Part shown: piece by piece, positions 15,791-25,182 of the stretch | How the letters are laid out: each line of letters opens with the position of its first letter | Position numbering within the stretch: the first letter of the stretch is position 1 | Made by a program: the position numbers and the translations under genes | Source of the DNA: Nostoc sp. 'Peltigera membranacea cyanobiont' N6 | GTDB taxonomy: Bacteria; Cyanobacteriota; Cyanobacteriia; Cyanobacteriales; Nostocaceae | Direction of reading: 5' to 3' | DNA length: 64,000 nt | NCBI RefSeq assembly: GCF_002949735.1 | Contig: NZ_CP026681.1 | Span: forward strand, 992,001-1,056,000 | The notes under the pieces: model-generated | Told to the model about the DNA's origin: nothing | Seen by the model: only the letters and a program-made list of their open reading frames with translations | The model's database searches: none

Positions 15791-18700
15791 ATGCCCCGCC
15801 GTGATGACCTCCGGAAGATTCTACTGTTAGGCTCTGGCCCAATTGTGATTGGACAAGCCTGTGAGTTTGACTACTCTGGCACTCAAGCCTGCAAAGCGCT
15901 GCGAGAAGAAGGCTATGAAGTGGTTTTGGTCAACTCCAATCCTGCAACGATTATGACTGACCCGGAAACGGCCGATCGCACTTACATTGAGCCGTTAACT
16001 CCAGAATTGGTCGAAAAAGTCATTGAGAAAGAACGCCCCGATGCTTTACTACCAACGATGGGAGGACAAACCGCCCTCAACCTCGCCGTTGCTTTAGCCA
16101 AAAATGGCGTGTTGGAAAAGTATGGCGTTGAGTTAATCGGCGCTAAACTCCCAGCGATCGAAAAAGCCGAAGATCGAAAACTTTTTGGTGAAGCAATGGC
16201 CAGGATTGGGGTGGCTGTGTGTCCCAGCGATACAGCCGAATCTTTGGAAGAAGCCAAAGCTGTTGCTCGTCAAATTGGTACTTATCCCCTAATTATTCGT
16301 CCTGCTTTCACAATGGGAGGAAGTGGCGGCGGTATTGCTTATAACCAAGAAGAATTTGAAGAAATGGCACAGGTAGGTATAGATGCTAGTCCTGTTTCGC
16401 AAATTCTCATTGACCAGTCTTTACTCGGCTGGAAAGAATACGAACTTGAAGTGATGCGTGACTTGGCGGATAACGTGGTGATTATCTGCTCCATCGAAAA
16501 CCTTGACCCGATGGGCATTCACACCGGGGATTCTATTACCGTTGCTCCCGCGCAAACCCTGACTGACAAAGAATATCAAAGGCTGCGGGATATGGCAATT
16601 AAAATCATCCGCGAGATAGGTGTGGAAACTGGCGGTTCTAATATTCAATTTGCTGTTAATCCAGTTAATGGCGATGTTGTCGTAATTGAGATGAATCCCC
16701 GCGTTTCCCGCAGTTCGGCTTTGTCTTCCAAAGCTACAGGTTTTCCCATTGCTAAAATTGCTGCAAAGCTAGCTGTGGGCTACACCCTGGATGAAATTCA
16801 AAATGACATCACCAAGAAAACTCCCGCGTCCTTTGAGCCGACAATTGACTATGTGGTGACAAAAATCCCCCGCTTCGCCTTTGAAAAGTTCCCTGGTTCC
16901 GACCCAGTGCTGACAACCCAAATGAAATCAGTCGGGGAAGCAATGGCAATTGGACGGACTTTCAACGAATCCTTCCAAAAGGCACTGCGATCGCTCGAAA
17001 CAGGACGCGCTGGTTGGGGTTGCGACCAAGCTGAAAAATTACCCAGTGGCGAACAAATCCGCGCCCAACTGCGGACACCTAACCCCGATCGCATTTTCTC
17101 CGTGCGCCATGCTTTACAACTAGGGATTAGTGCTGAGGAAATCTACGAACTAACTGGTATCGATCCTTGGTTCTTAGATAAATTTCAGCAACTCCTAGAT
17201 GTCGAAAAATTCCTGAAGCGGACACCCTTGCAGCAATTGACAAAAGAGCAACTTTATGAAGTGAAACGGGATGGATATAGCGATCGCCAAATTGCTTATG
17301 CGACCAAAACCACCGAAGACGAAGTTCGCGCTTACCGCAAGTCACTAGAAATTATCCCAGTTTACAAAACTGTGGATACCTGCGCTGCTGAGTTTGAAGC
17401 CTTTACCCCCTACTATTACTCTACCTACGAAGAAGAAACAGAGGTTTTGCCCGCAACCAAGCCCAAAGTGTTGATTTTGGGTGGTGGCCCTAACCGTATT
17501 GGCCAGGGAATTGAGTTTGATTATTGTTGTTGTCATGCCGCTTATGCCTTAAAAGACGCGGGGTATGAGACGATTATGGTCAACTCAAACCCAGAGACAG
17601 TTTCGACAGACTACGATACCAGCGATCGCCTTTACTTTGAGCCTTTAACAAAAGAAGATGTCCTTAACATCATCGAAACTGAAAATCCAGTCGGGATAAT
17701 AATCCAATTTGGCGGACAAACACCGCTAAAGCTGGCTATCCCATTACAAGAGTTTCTTAACAATGACACTTCAGGACTGCTGACTAAAATTTGGGGGACA
17801 TCGCCAGATTCCATCGACATGGCGGAAAACCGGGAACGGTTTGAAAAGATTCTCCAACAGTTGAATATTGCCCAACCGCCGAATGGGATTGCGCGGAGTT
17901 ACGAAGATGCGCTGATTGTCGCCAAACGCATTGGTTATCCAGTGGTAGTGCGCCCCAGTTATGTATTAGGGGGGCGGGCGATGGAAATCGTCTATTCCGA
18001 TACTGAGTTGGAACGCTACATGAGCTTTGCAGTCCTCATAGAACCAGAACATCCGATTTTGATTGATAAGTTTTTGGAAAACGCCATCGAAGTCGATGTC
18101 GATGCGATCGCCGATCGTACTGGACGGGTAGTGATTGGTGGCATTATGGAACACATTGAGCAAGCGGGGATTCACTCAGGGGATTCTGCTTGTTCCTTAC
18201 CCTCCATTTCCCTATCACCAGCAGTTCTCAATCAAATTCGTACTTGGACGGTACAGCTAGCACAAGCGCTGTCAGTCGTGGGATTGATGAATATTCAATT
18301 TGCCGTTGTCGGTGCAAGTACTTATTCTCCGCAAGTTTACATTTTGGAAGCAAACCCCCGCGCTTCCCGCACAGTGCCCTTTGTATCTAAAGCAACGGGC
18401 GTACAGTTGGCAAAATTAGCATCCTTAATTATGTCGGGTAAAACCTTAGAGGAGCTACATTTCACCGAGGAAGTTATTCCCACACATATTGCAGTAAAAG
18501 AAGCAGTATTACCCTTTAATAAATTCCCAGGAACTGATACAATATTGGGCCCAGAAATGAGATCCACTGGTGAGGTGATGGGAATTGACACCGACTTTGG
18601 CCGAGCCTTTGCCAAAGCGGAACTGGGTGCTGGGGAGCGTTTACCACTGACTGGAACTGTATTTGTATCAATGAGCGATCGCGATAAAGCTGCCGCAGGT

Positions 18701-19057
18701 GCTGTGGTGAAGGAATTTATCGATTTGGGCTTTACAGTGATGGCTACCCTTGGTACACGCCAAGTTCTTCTCGAACAGGGGTTAAATATTGAATTGGTGC
18801 TTAAACTTCATGAAGGCCGTCCCCACGTCCTAGATGCAATCAAAAACAAAAAAATCCAACTTATTATCAACACACCTTCCGGGGAAGAAGCCCAGACTGA
18901 TGCTAGGTTAATCCGCCGCACAGCCTTAGCTTACAAAATCCCCATTATAACCACAATTGCCGGCGCAAAAGCTACCGTTGCCGCTATCCGTTCTTTACAA
19001 AATACAACTTTGGACGTAAAAACCATTCAAGAGTACTGCCCGATTATGAGGGAGTAG
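15791..19057 (+). CDS. carB: Carbamoyl-phosphate synthase large subunit
   Basis: A full-length 1088-residue CarB, which makes carbamoyl phosphate from bicarbonate, ammonia (from CarA) and two ATP for arginine and pyrimidine synthesis. Two homologous ATP-grasp halves are visible: the first begins KILLLGSGPIVIGQACEFDYS, the second near residue 557 (VLILGGGPNRIGQGIEFDY). EMNPRVSRSSALSSKATG and EANPRASRTVPFVSKATG are the metal/ATP motifs of each half. The C-terminal MGS-like regulatory domain starts near TVFVSMSDRDK. carA is not adjacent. The gene stands alone between repeat-rich gaps. Confidence 0.97.
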   Translation: MPRRDDLRKILLLGSGPIVIGQACEFDYSGTQACKALREEGYEVVLVNSNPATIMTDPETADRTYIEPLTPELVEKVIEKERPDALLPTMGGQTALNLAVALAKNGVLEKYGVELIGAKLPAIEKAEDRKLFGEAMARIGVAVCPSDTAESLEEAKAVARQIGTYPLIIRPAFTMGGSGGGIAYNQEEFEEMAQVGIDASPVSQILIDQSLLGWKEYELEVMRDLADNVVIICSIENLDPMGIHTGDSITVAPAQTLTDKEYQRLRDMAIKIIREIGVETGGSNIQFAVNPVNGDVVVIEMNPRVSRSSALSSKATGFPIAKIAAKLAVGYTLDEIQNDITKKTPASFEPTIDYVVTKIPRFAFEKFPGSDPVLTTQMKSVGEAMAIGRTFNESFQKALRSLETGRAGWGCDQAEKLPSGEQIRAQLRTPNPDRIFSVRHALQLGISAEEIYELTGIDPWFLDKFQQLLDVEKFLKRTPLQQLTKEQLYEVKRDGYSDRQIAYATKTTEDEVRAYRKSLEIIPVYKTVDTCAAEFEAFTPYYYSTYEEETEVLPATKPKVLILGGGPNRIGQGIEFDYCCCHAAYALKDAGYETIMVNSNPETVSTDYDTSDRLYFEPLTKEDVLNIIETENPVGIIIQFGGQTPLKLAIPLQEFLNNDTSGLLTKIWGTSPDSIDMAENRERFEKILQQLNIAQPPNGIARSYEDALIVAKRIGYPVVVRPSYVLGGRAMEIVYSDTELERYMSFAVLIEPEHPILIDKFLENAIEVDVDAIADRTGRVVIGGIMEHIEQAGIHSGDSACSLPSISLSPAVLNQIRTWTVQLAQALSVVGLMNIQFAVVGASTYSPQVYILEANPRASRTVPFVSKATGVQLAKLASLIMSGKTLEELHFTEEVIPTHIAVKEAVLPFNKFPGTDTILGPEMRSTGEVMGIDTDFGRAFAKAELGAGERLPLTGTVFVSMSDRDKAAAGAVVKEFIDLGFTVMATLGTRQVLLEQGLNIELVLKLHEGRPHVLDAIKNKKIQLIINTPSGEEAQTDARLIRRTALAYKIPIITTIAGAKATVAAIRSLQNTTLDVKTIQEYCPIMRE

Positions 19058-19606
19058 GGAGTAGGGGGAGTAGGGGGAGCAGGGGGAGCAGGGGAGAATA
19101 ATTAATTAATAACCAATCCCCAATCCCCAATCCCCAATCCCCAATCCCCAATCCCCAATCCCCAATCCCCAATCCCCAATCCCCAAGAAAATTAAGCAAT
19201 TGTTATAAGAGAATGACTATAGTTCTCATTAGAGATATCTTAACAAATATGAGGAAGCTTATGTTAATCAGATAATTTCAGAAATTGACTTCTAGTCAGC
19301 CTTAAGAGAGAGGGCGATATTGCACGAACTGGAACAACCAGGAAATTTAATGTCGCTATATAGCCAAAACATTCTCATAAATGTTACAATTGTTAATAAG
19401 ACTCCTAGAGAAAAATGTTTAATAAGCTACCTTTTATCTAACTGTAGATACTTGTGGAAAGTAGGAAATAACTGTAACTTTTAGCAGTTAAGAAGCCTAA
19501 ATTTGATTATTATGAGCAGCCGAGTTTCTCGGGCGCGTAAATTGCAAACCATAGCATAGGTTCCCAGTCTGACTGGGTAGCACCCTACCAAAGCATCTAT
19601 CCCTTA
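19058..19606. other. Gene-free region between carB and the sigma factor
   Basis: About 550 bp. It begins with GGGAGTA-like and GGGGAGCA repeats, then the CCAATCC heptamer array, then AT-rich sequence that must hold the sigma factor promoter. I see no ORF or hairpin of note in 19190-19600. Confidence 0.6.
19113..19185. repeat. Heptamer array (CCAATCC), about 10 units
   Basis: A perfect 7-bp tandem array of 73 bp. It is a classical short tandemly repeated sequence of heterocystous cyanobacteria, in the carB-sigma factor gap. Confidence 0.95.
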
Positions 19607-20605
19607 ATGACCCTACCGCCAAACCCATCATTACCAAAGAGTAGCGCCATGAAGACCGCTCAGACAGCCACAGACCTCGTGCGGACTTACCTGCGTGAGA
19701 TTGGCCGTGTGCCACTCTTAACCCACGAGGAAGAGATTTTTTATGGTAAACAGGTGCAACGTTCCTGTACTTTGCACGAATCAAGAGAATCTCTTGCCAC
19801 CCAGTTAGATCGTCAACCGACTTTAGAAGAGTGGGCAAAAGCGACGAAGTTAGAACCAGCAGAATTGAATGAAGCGATCGCTGATGGGGAAATTGCCAAG
19901 CGTAAAATGGTAGAAGCCAATTTGCGGTTGGTAGTCTCCGTTGCCAAAAAGTATATCAAGCGCAACGTCGATTTACTGGATTTAATCCAAGAAGGTAGTA
20001 TTGGTATGCAACGGGGCGTAGAAAAGTTTGACCCTACCAAAGGGTACAGATTTTCTACCTATGCCTATTGGTGGATTCGGCAAGCAATAACTCGTGCAAT
20101 AGCCGAAAAAGCTCGTACCATTCGGTTGCCGATCCATATCACTGAAAAATTAAATAAAATTAAAAAGGCACAGCGCCAATTGTCTCAAAAATTGGGACGC
20201 GCTCCGACAGCTGGCGAACTAGCTCAAGAATTAGAATTAACCCCCAAACAAGTACGAGAATATTTAGAAAAGGCGCGGTTGCCCCTTTCCTTGGATTTGC
20301 GGTTGGGTGATAACTATGACACCGAGCTTGGAGAAATGTTGGAAGATCCAGGAGCATCTCCAGAAGAGTTTGTCATGCAATCTTCCCTATCTTATGACTT
20401 AGATCGCCTGATGGGCGATCTAACTCCACAACAGAGAGAAGTAATCACGCTGCGTTTTGGTTTAACTGATGGGCAAGCCCTGACTCTGGCTAAAATTGGT
20501 GAAATACTGAATATCAGCCGCGAACGAGTCCGGCAAATTGAGCGGGAAGCTTTAACCAAACTTCGCAAGTCTAAAGCCAATATGGGTGAATATTTGGCAA
20601 GTTAG
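19607..20605 (+). CDS. Group 2 sigma-70 factor
   Basis: A 332-residue primary-like sigma factor. Region 1.2 (TDLVRTYLREIGRVPLLTHEEE), region 2 (LVVSVAKKYIKRN to YRFSTYAYWWIRQAI), region 3 and region 4 with its helix-turn-helix (LAKIGEILNISRERVRQIER) are all complete, and the long N-terminal region 1.1 of SigA is absent. This is the SigB/C/D/E-type group 2 architecture of cyanobacteria, used in nutrient or stress responses. The exact paralogue cannot be fixed. The start may be ATG 19607 or ATG 19649 (MKTAQTATDL); the second starts closer to the conserved region. Confidence 0.9.
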   Translation: MTLPPNPSLPKSSAMKTAQTATDLVRTYLREIGRVPLLTHEEEIFYGKQVQRSCTLHESRESLATQLDRQPTLEEWAKATKLEPAELNEAIADGEIAKRKMVEANLRLVVSVAKKYIKRNVDLLDLIQEGSIGMQRGVEKFDPTKGYRFSTYAYWWIRQAITRAIAEKARTIRLPIHITEKLNKIKKAQRQLSQKLGRAPTAGELAQELELTPKQVREYLEKARLPLSLDLRLGDNYDTELGEMLEDPGASPEEFVMQSSLSYDLDRLMGDLTPQQREVITLRFGLTDGQALTLAKIGEILNISRERVRQIEREALTKLRKSKANMGEYLAS

Positions 20606-20642
20606 GGGAAGGTTAGGAGTTAAGAGTGGGGAGTTAGAAATT

Positions 20643-20687
20643 AGGAGTGAGGAGTTAGGAATTAACTTCTCACTCCTTACTTTTTTT
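20643..20687 (+). terminator. Terminator after the sigma factor gene
   Basis: A 15-bp arm (20643-20657) pairs with 20663-20677 with one G-U pair, followed by TAC and seven T. The stem is built from the GGAGTTAG-type dispersed repeat. Confidence 0.75.
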
Positions 20688-20864
20688 GTTAGGGTGAGAA
20701 AATACGCTGACTTTGGTACGGTTACACCTACTTCTACCAGAAAGCTAGACTGTTACATTAGTTGACAGGAAGAGAAAATAGCTAGCTAAGTCAAATCCAA
20801 AACAGGCATTTCATATTTAAATCACAAGCACCGCAGCCAGTAGTGGTAGTTAAGGAGCTAAAAA

Positions 20865-21209
20865 ATGAGTAACCCATCCAATCGTGTCTCAGAATTTTTC
20901 AATAGCGAATCAGAAACTAACGATTTACTATGGCAGTACGTTAAATCTTTGAGTCCAGAGACAGTTACGCAGCTATCTAAACCTACATCCGCCGAAGTAT
21001 TTCAGGTGATGGAACGGAATATTACAGGACTATTGGGTAATCTACCTTCAGAACACTTTGGTATCACCGTCAGCACCAGTCGAGAAAGTCTAGGTCGGCT
21101 TCTGGCTTCTGCTATGATTAGTGGATATTTCTTGCGTAATGCTGAACAGAGAATGAATTTTGAACTCGCCTTGCAAGGGACTGAAACTAACAATAGCGAA
21201 GTTGACTAG
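20865..21209 (+). CDS. DUF760 family protein
   Basis: A 114-residue protein matching the cyanobacterial/plastid DUF760 family: LLWQYVKSLSPETVTQLSKP, then VMERNITGLLGNLPSEHFG and the tail LGRLLASAMISGYFLRNAEQRM. It is soluble and helical. Function unknown; members occur in chloroplasts. It has a GGAG ribosome site and its own terminator, so it is probably monocistronic. Confidence 0.8.
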   Translation: MSNPSNRVSEFFNSESETNDLLWQYVKSLSPETVTQLSKPTSAEVFQVMERNITGLLGNLPSEHFGITVSTSRESLGRLLASAMISGYFLRNAEQRMNFELALQGTETNNSEVD

Positions 21210-21389
21210 AAATGTAAAATTTAGAAAATTTTATATTGTTGTTGGGCTAATAGCTTAGTCACAGTCACGATGATAGAAATTGAAAATAAGTCTCTGCAAA
21301 ATCTTTGCTGCTAATTCTCAATCATTATCAGCTAAACTTTTTTAAAATATCCAAAACTGTGATGGATTAAGGTTGAAATTTAAAAAATC

Positions 21390-21426
21390 AAAACTCGGCA
21401 GAGTTAAAACTAGTCTGCCGAGTTTT
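21390..21426 (+). terminator. Terminator after the DUF760 gene
   Basis: A perfect 13-bp inverted repeat (21390-21402, 21414-21426) of sequence AAAACTCGGCAGA, with flanking A- and T-runs. It separates the DUF760 gene from mutT. A candidate TTG start for mutT at 21425 lies inside this stem, which argues against that start. Confidence 0.88.
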
Positions 21427-21460
21427 GTTATTAATCATCTCTCCCTCTTGTCAATCAATT

Positions 21461-21871
21461 ATGAATGAAACCAGTTCTTTCCCACCCCATAAAATCATTG
21501 GTGTTGCAGTAATTTGGAACAGCCAAGAGCAAATTTTAATCGATCGCCGTCGTCCAGAAGGAGCAATGGGTGGTTTATGGGAATTTCCTGGTGGTAAAAT
21601 TGAGCCTGGCGAAACTATCCAAGAGTGTATTAAACGGGAAATTTCCGAAGAACTGGGAATAGTAATTGAAGTAGGAGAACATCTGATTACTATTGACCAC
21701 AGCTATACAGACTTGCGCGTTACTCTCACTGTACATCACTGCCGCCATGTTACAGGCGTTCCCCAAGCTTTGGAATCCGATGAAATTCGCTGGGTAACTT
21801 TGGAAGAACTGGAGCAGTTTACTTTTCCGAAAGCAAATACTCAAATTATTGCTGCTTTAAAAAGGGAATAG
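21461..21871 (+). CDS. mutT: MutT-type Nudix hydrolase (8-oxo-dGTPase)
   Basis: A 136-residue MutT/NUDT-type protein. The Nudix box is complete (GGKIEPGE, then REISEELG), preceded by GLWEFPGG, the MutT-specific sequence. It is expected to hydrolyse 8-oxo-dGTP and prevent A-to-C transversions; the exact substrate is inference. ATG 21461 was chosen over an upstream TTG at 21425 because the latter lies in the terminator of the preceding gene. The following CBS gene starts 119 bp downstream. Confidence 0.85.
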   Translation: MNETSSFPPHKIIGVAVIWNSQEQILIDRRRPEGAMGGLWEFPGGKIEPGETIQECIKREISEELGIVIEVGEHLITIDHSYTDLRVTLTVHHCRHVTGVPQALESDEIRWVTLEELEQFTFPKANTQIIAALKRE

Positions 21872-21990
21872 GGAAGAGTTTTTCAATACTCAATGCCCAA
21901 TACCGTAACAATCTATTAATTGCATCAGGTTGAGTCCCGCAATTTTCTACAATAGGCGCAGAGACTTTGATTAAAGGTATCAGGAAATAA

Positions 21991-22455
21991 ATGCCTAAAA
22001 CCGTTGCCGATGTGATGAGCCGCGATCCTATTGTCGTTTACGCGGAAACTCCACTGAAGGAAGCTATCCAAATTCTCGCAGAACGCCACATCAGTGGACT
22101 ACCTGTTGTGGATGATGTCGGGAAATTGGTGGGCATTATCTCAGAAACCGATTTGATGTGGCAAGAAACTGGTGTTACTCCACCTGCGTACATTATGTTT
22201 CTTGATAGCGTTATCTATTTAAAAAATCCTGCTACGTATGAACGTGACTTGCATAAAGCGCTAGGGCAAACCGTTGGGGAGGTAATGAGTAAAAACCCGA
22301 TCGCTATTTCCTCTGATAAAACTTTAAAACAAGCAGCTACAATCATGCACGATCGCAGCATTCACCGCTTGCCAGTAATTGAGGGCACAGATCGAGTAAT
22401 TGGTATCCTCACTCGTGGTGATATTATTCGAGCAATGGCAGCAAGTCAAGATTAA
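21991..22455 (+). CDS. CBS-domain pair protein
   Basis: A 154-residue protein consisting of two CBS domains: VADVMSRDPIVVYAETPLKEA...HISGLPVVDD and VGEVMSKNPIAISSDKTLKQA...HRLPVIEG. CBS pairs bind adenosine nucleotides and sense energy state. No catalytic domain is attached, so it probably regulates a partner protein. It is followed by a palindromic terminator and the NblB-like gene. Confidence 0.9.
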   Translation: MPKTVADVMSRDPIVVYAETPLKEAIQILAERHISGLPVVDDVGKLVGIISETDLMWQETGVTPPAYIMFLDSVIYLKNPATYERDLHKALGQTVGEVMSKNPIAISSDKTLKQAATIMHDRSIHRLPVIEGTDRVIGILTRGDIIRAMAASQD

Positions 22456-22461
22456 TTAAAA

Positions 22462-22493
22462 GTAGAGACGCGATTAATCGCGTCTGTCTTTTT
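22462..22493 (+). terminator. Palindromic terminator after the CBS gene
   Basis: A repeat of the GAGACGCGATTAATCGCGTC palindrome family (22462-22487) followed directly by a T-run. It shows how one dispersed palindrome copy works as an intrinsic terminator here. Confidence 0.75.
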
Positions 22494-22521
22494 TACACCT
22501 TTGAAAATCAAGGATAACTAA

Positions 22522-23187
22522 ATGAGTATTACTTCGGAGTCTGTTAAGCAATTGCTCAGTTCTGAGGATTTAGGCGATCGCTTACGTGCAGTTAATCAAA
22601 TTCGTCAACTGGAACCTGCGGTTGGCTTTGAATTGATTCAAACTGCCATTAGCGATCGCAATTCCCGTGTTCGTTACTCAGCAGTGAGTCAAATGGATAC
22701 ACTCGGAACACAAGATTTACAATTATCTTTGGATATCTTGCGCGATCGCTTGCTTCATGACTCTGAAGTAGATGTACAAGCAGCAGCAGCAGATTGCTTG
22801 GGCGCTCTCAAGTTAAGTGAAGCTTTTGAAGATTTGCAGCAGCTTTATCATACAACCGGTGAGTGGCTAATCCAATTCAGTATAATTGCTACATTAGGAG
22901 AGTTGGGCGATCCACGAGCTTTTGAATTGCTCAAAGAAGCGCTCTCATCAGAAAACGAATTAGTGCAAACTGCTGCTATTAGTTCTTTAGGTGACTTAGG
23001 AGATTTACAAGCAGTTCCCCTCCTAGCTCCCTATGCTACCAATCCAGATTGGCAAATTCGTTACAGACTTGTACAAGCCTTGGCTCGTTTGGGTAGTCCA
23101 GAGGCTAAATCTATATTAGAAACTCTGGCTGATGATGAAGTAGAAGCGATCGCAACTGAAGCCAAAAATTCTTTGCAATCAGCTTAA
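22522..23187 (+). CDS. nblB: HEAT-repeat protein, NblB-like
   Basis: A 221-residue protein made of HEAT-like repeats (SRVRYSAVSQMDTLG, VDVQAAAADCLGALK, LVQTAAISSLGDLGD, IRYRLVQALARLG). It corresponds to the cyanobacterial NblB-type proteins needed for phycobilisome degradation under nutrient starvation; related HEAT proteins are phycobilin lyases. The assignment rests on architecture and on my recognition of the N-terminal motif LLSSEDLGDRLRAVNQIRQ, so the exact role is moderately certain. It follows the CBS-domain gene and may be co-regulated. Confidence 0.75.
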   Translation: MSITSESVKQLLSSEDLGDRLRAVNQIRQLEPAVGFELIQTAISDRNSRVRYSAVSQMDTLGTQDLQLSLDILRDRLLHDSEVDVQAAAADCLGALKLSEAFEDLQQLYHTTGEWLIQFSIIATLGELGDPRAFELLKEALSSENELVQTAAISSLGDLGDLQAVPLLAPYATNPDWQIRYRLVQALARLGSPEAKSILETLADDEVEAIATEAKNSLQSA

Positions 23188-23245
23188 GTCTATCTGAAGT
23201 TAAGAAAAGTCATCCTTAAATAGATTAGTCTAACAGAAAAAAAAT

Positions 23246-23323
23246 CGACCTGGTTGGAAAAATTGTGCATTCCAGCCAGATCGAATTGATAAATTAGAGT
23301 TACTTTTAGTTTTTAAAAGTAAC
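23246..23323. terminator. Bidirectional terminator region
   Basis: Two hairpins lie between convergent genes: an imperfect inverted repeat at about 23246-23285 (CGACCTGGTTGGAA / TTCCAGCCAGATCG) and TTACTTTTA...AAAAGTAA at about 23300-23323, followed by T-runs. They can end both the NblB-like gene and the leftward PEP-CTERM gene. Confidence 0.65.
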
Positions 23324-23344
23324 TTTTTTATATTTAGGATAGGT

Positions 23345-23977
23345 CTATTGAGCGAAACTTTTGCGACGGCGAGACATAGCCATTACTGCACCTACAGCAC
23401 CCAAGCCTAGTAATGCAGCTGGTTCAGGAACTGAAGTTACCGCAAGACCGGTGAAACTTCCAGAAATTGTTCCACCATTATCGTAAGTTGTTTTTGCGGC
23501 AGTATTTTGAGTAACAAAAACAAAATGTCCTGTTGCTTTACTTCCATCGTTAAACAGTCCCTCGAAATTCAAGGTTATATCTATTCCTGCATTTCCTGAT
23601 GCAAATATTGCTGGAGCAATACTGGTCAAACTAAGCAGTTTTATTCCATCCAAAGCACCAACATCAATAAACTCGGAAGGTGAAATAAATGGATTTGTTT
23701 GGAAGCTTTTGATAAAACCTCTAGAATCAGATACAAAATCTCCTGTCCGGTCTGTAAGTAAAATTGCTCCGGGATTGGGAACAAAGTTTACAAAGTTTTT
23801 GCTAAGAGTAGACAGAGTTGCTTCATCAGAAAAGTTTCTATCGGAAGTGCTGTAGTTAAAGCTACCAGTGTATGCTTGAGCAGATCCAGCGGAGGTAAAC
23901 AATCCCGCAGTAGCTAAGGGAATTGCAGCAATAACAGCTAAAGTTGCATTTAGTAATGTAGATTTAAAATTAATCAT
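23345..23977 (-). CDS. PEP-CTERM sorted exported protein
   Basis: A 210-residue exported protein. It has an N-terminal signal peptide with the AQA cleavage site near residue 35, a Ser/Gly/Asn-rich body, and a typical PEP-CTERM tail: SVPEPAALLGLGAVG, a membrane stretch, and RRRKS at the end. This tail is cleaved by exosortase during surface sorting. No exosortase is in the window. The function of the body (beta-rich) is unknown. Confidence 0.88.
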   Translation of the reverse strand: MINFKSTLLNATLAVIAAIPLATAGLFTSAGSAQAYTGSFNYSTSDRNFSDEATLSTLSKNFVNFVPNPGAILLTDRTGDFVSDSRGFIKSFQTNPFISPSEFIDVGALDGIKLLSLTSIAPAIFASGNAGIDITLNFEGLFNDGSKATGHFVFVTQNTAAKTTYDNGGTISGSFTGLAVTSVPEPAALLGLGAVGAVMAMSRRRKSFAQ

Positions 23978-24407
23978 TGTCGTTTGAGGCTCCTAGTAAT
24001 AACCTTAAATCAGGCAATTGCTTTACTTTTAATCTGAGTAATTTATGGAAAAACACTGTCAGTGAAAGTGAAACTTGCGTGATGTATTTCTTATCTCCAT
24101 AAAATCACATATATCCCAGGTACGCAATATTTACTTAGTTGTCCTCATCACATCTTTAATTAATGTGTCCTCTTCATAAAATTTTAATTGCTTGTATAAC
24201 TGGTCTTTGTATCTTTTTCATTCCATAGAGTTTAAAAGAGGCTGTGTGTGAAGGCAAAACCTTGAAACAAAGCAGATTTTTCCTGAAGTTTACATTAATG
24301 TAGCGATCGCACTTATACTTATGTATAGGAATCTGATTTTATTTTGAACTAAATTATGTACACTTAAGGCAAGATGTAATTAATTTTTCCCTCTTACCTT
24401 AATCATG
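23978..24407. other. Gene-free region, PEP-CTERM gene promoter side
   Basis: About 430 bp, AT-rich, containing the upstream region of the leftward PEP-CTERM gene and the end of the leftward DUF456 gene. Nothing else recognised. Confidence 0.5.
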
Positions 24408-24926
24408 TTAAGAACCAAATACCTGCGGCCATGTTGTCACAACAAAAACTATAACCGCAGCGATCGCTAAGAATCCTTGAATCAAATTTCCTACCAAAGA
24501 TCCGACTACAATTCCTATACCTGCTTTAACTGCCAACCCAAATTCACGTCGGTAAATATACTCACCAATAATTGCTCCCAAAAGCGGGCCTAGTAAAATT
24601 CCTAACAGTGGCCCTCCAAACGGCAAAGTTGGCAATAGTCCCAAAAATCCCACCACTAAACCGACAATTGCGCCAATTTGCCCCCACTTGCTAGCTCCAG
24701 CTTGTCTTGCTCCTACATAGCTAGCTAAAAAATCTACTCCTACACTCAGGAGCAAAACAATAATTGTCACAATTAGGGGAATTTTGATAGCTGCGAAGGA
24801 ACTACTAACGATTCCCCAGACGATAATTGCAATTAGAATTAAGCTGCTACCGGGAATGGCTGGAACTACTGCACCGATGATACCCACAAGCATTACGGCA
24901 ATTAACAGCCAATAAATAATTTGCAT
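24408..24926 (-). CDS. DUF456 family membrane protein
   Basis: A 172-residue integral membrane protein with about five hydrophobic segments, rich in Gly and Ile. The pattern LLPTLPFGGPLLGILLGPLLGAIIGE and the N-terminal VGIIGAVVPAIPG are characteristic of DUF456. Function unknown. It is transcribed leftward; no operon partner is evident. Confidence 0.8.
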   Translation of the reverse strand: MQIIYWLLIAVMLVGIIGAVVPAIPGSSLILIAIIVWGIVSSSFAAIKIPLIVTIIVLLLSVGVDFLASYVGARQAGASKWGQIGAIVGLVVGFLGLLPTLPFGGPLLGILLGPLLGAIIGEYIYRREFGLAVKAGIGIVVGSLVGNLIQGFLAIAAVIVFVVTTWPQVFGS

Positions 24927-25182
24927 AGATAAATTTCTAAATTTCTAAGCGCCCCTAGTTTATATTCTATCTGGGCAAGATAGCGATCGATGCTTAGATT
25001 TCACATACAGGTATTTATCTATACTTTAAATAGCGAAATAATAATTAAACCAATTACTTAAATATTTATACTAATTTAAAATAGCATTTTGGGGCGATCG
25101 CAGTTCTATCTTCAGGTTAAAAAATGTAGAGGGGGATAAGGTAGATGAGGAAAATTTTGCTTTCCTATCTTCCCCTACTTCT

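Noticed and set aside
21425..21460. TTG start for mutT
   Set aside because: It lies in the stem of the preceding terminator.
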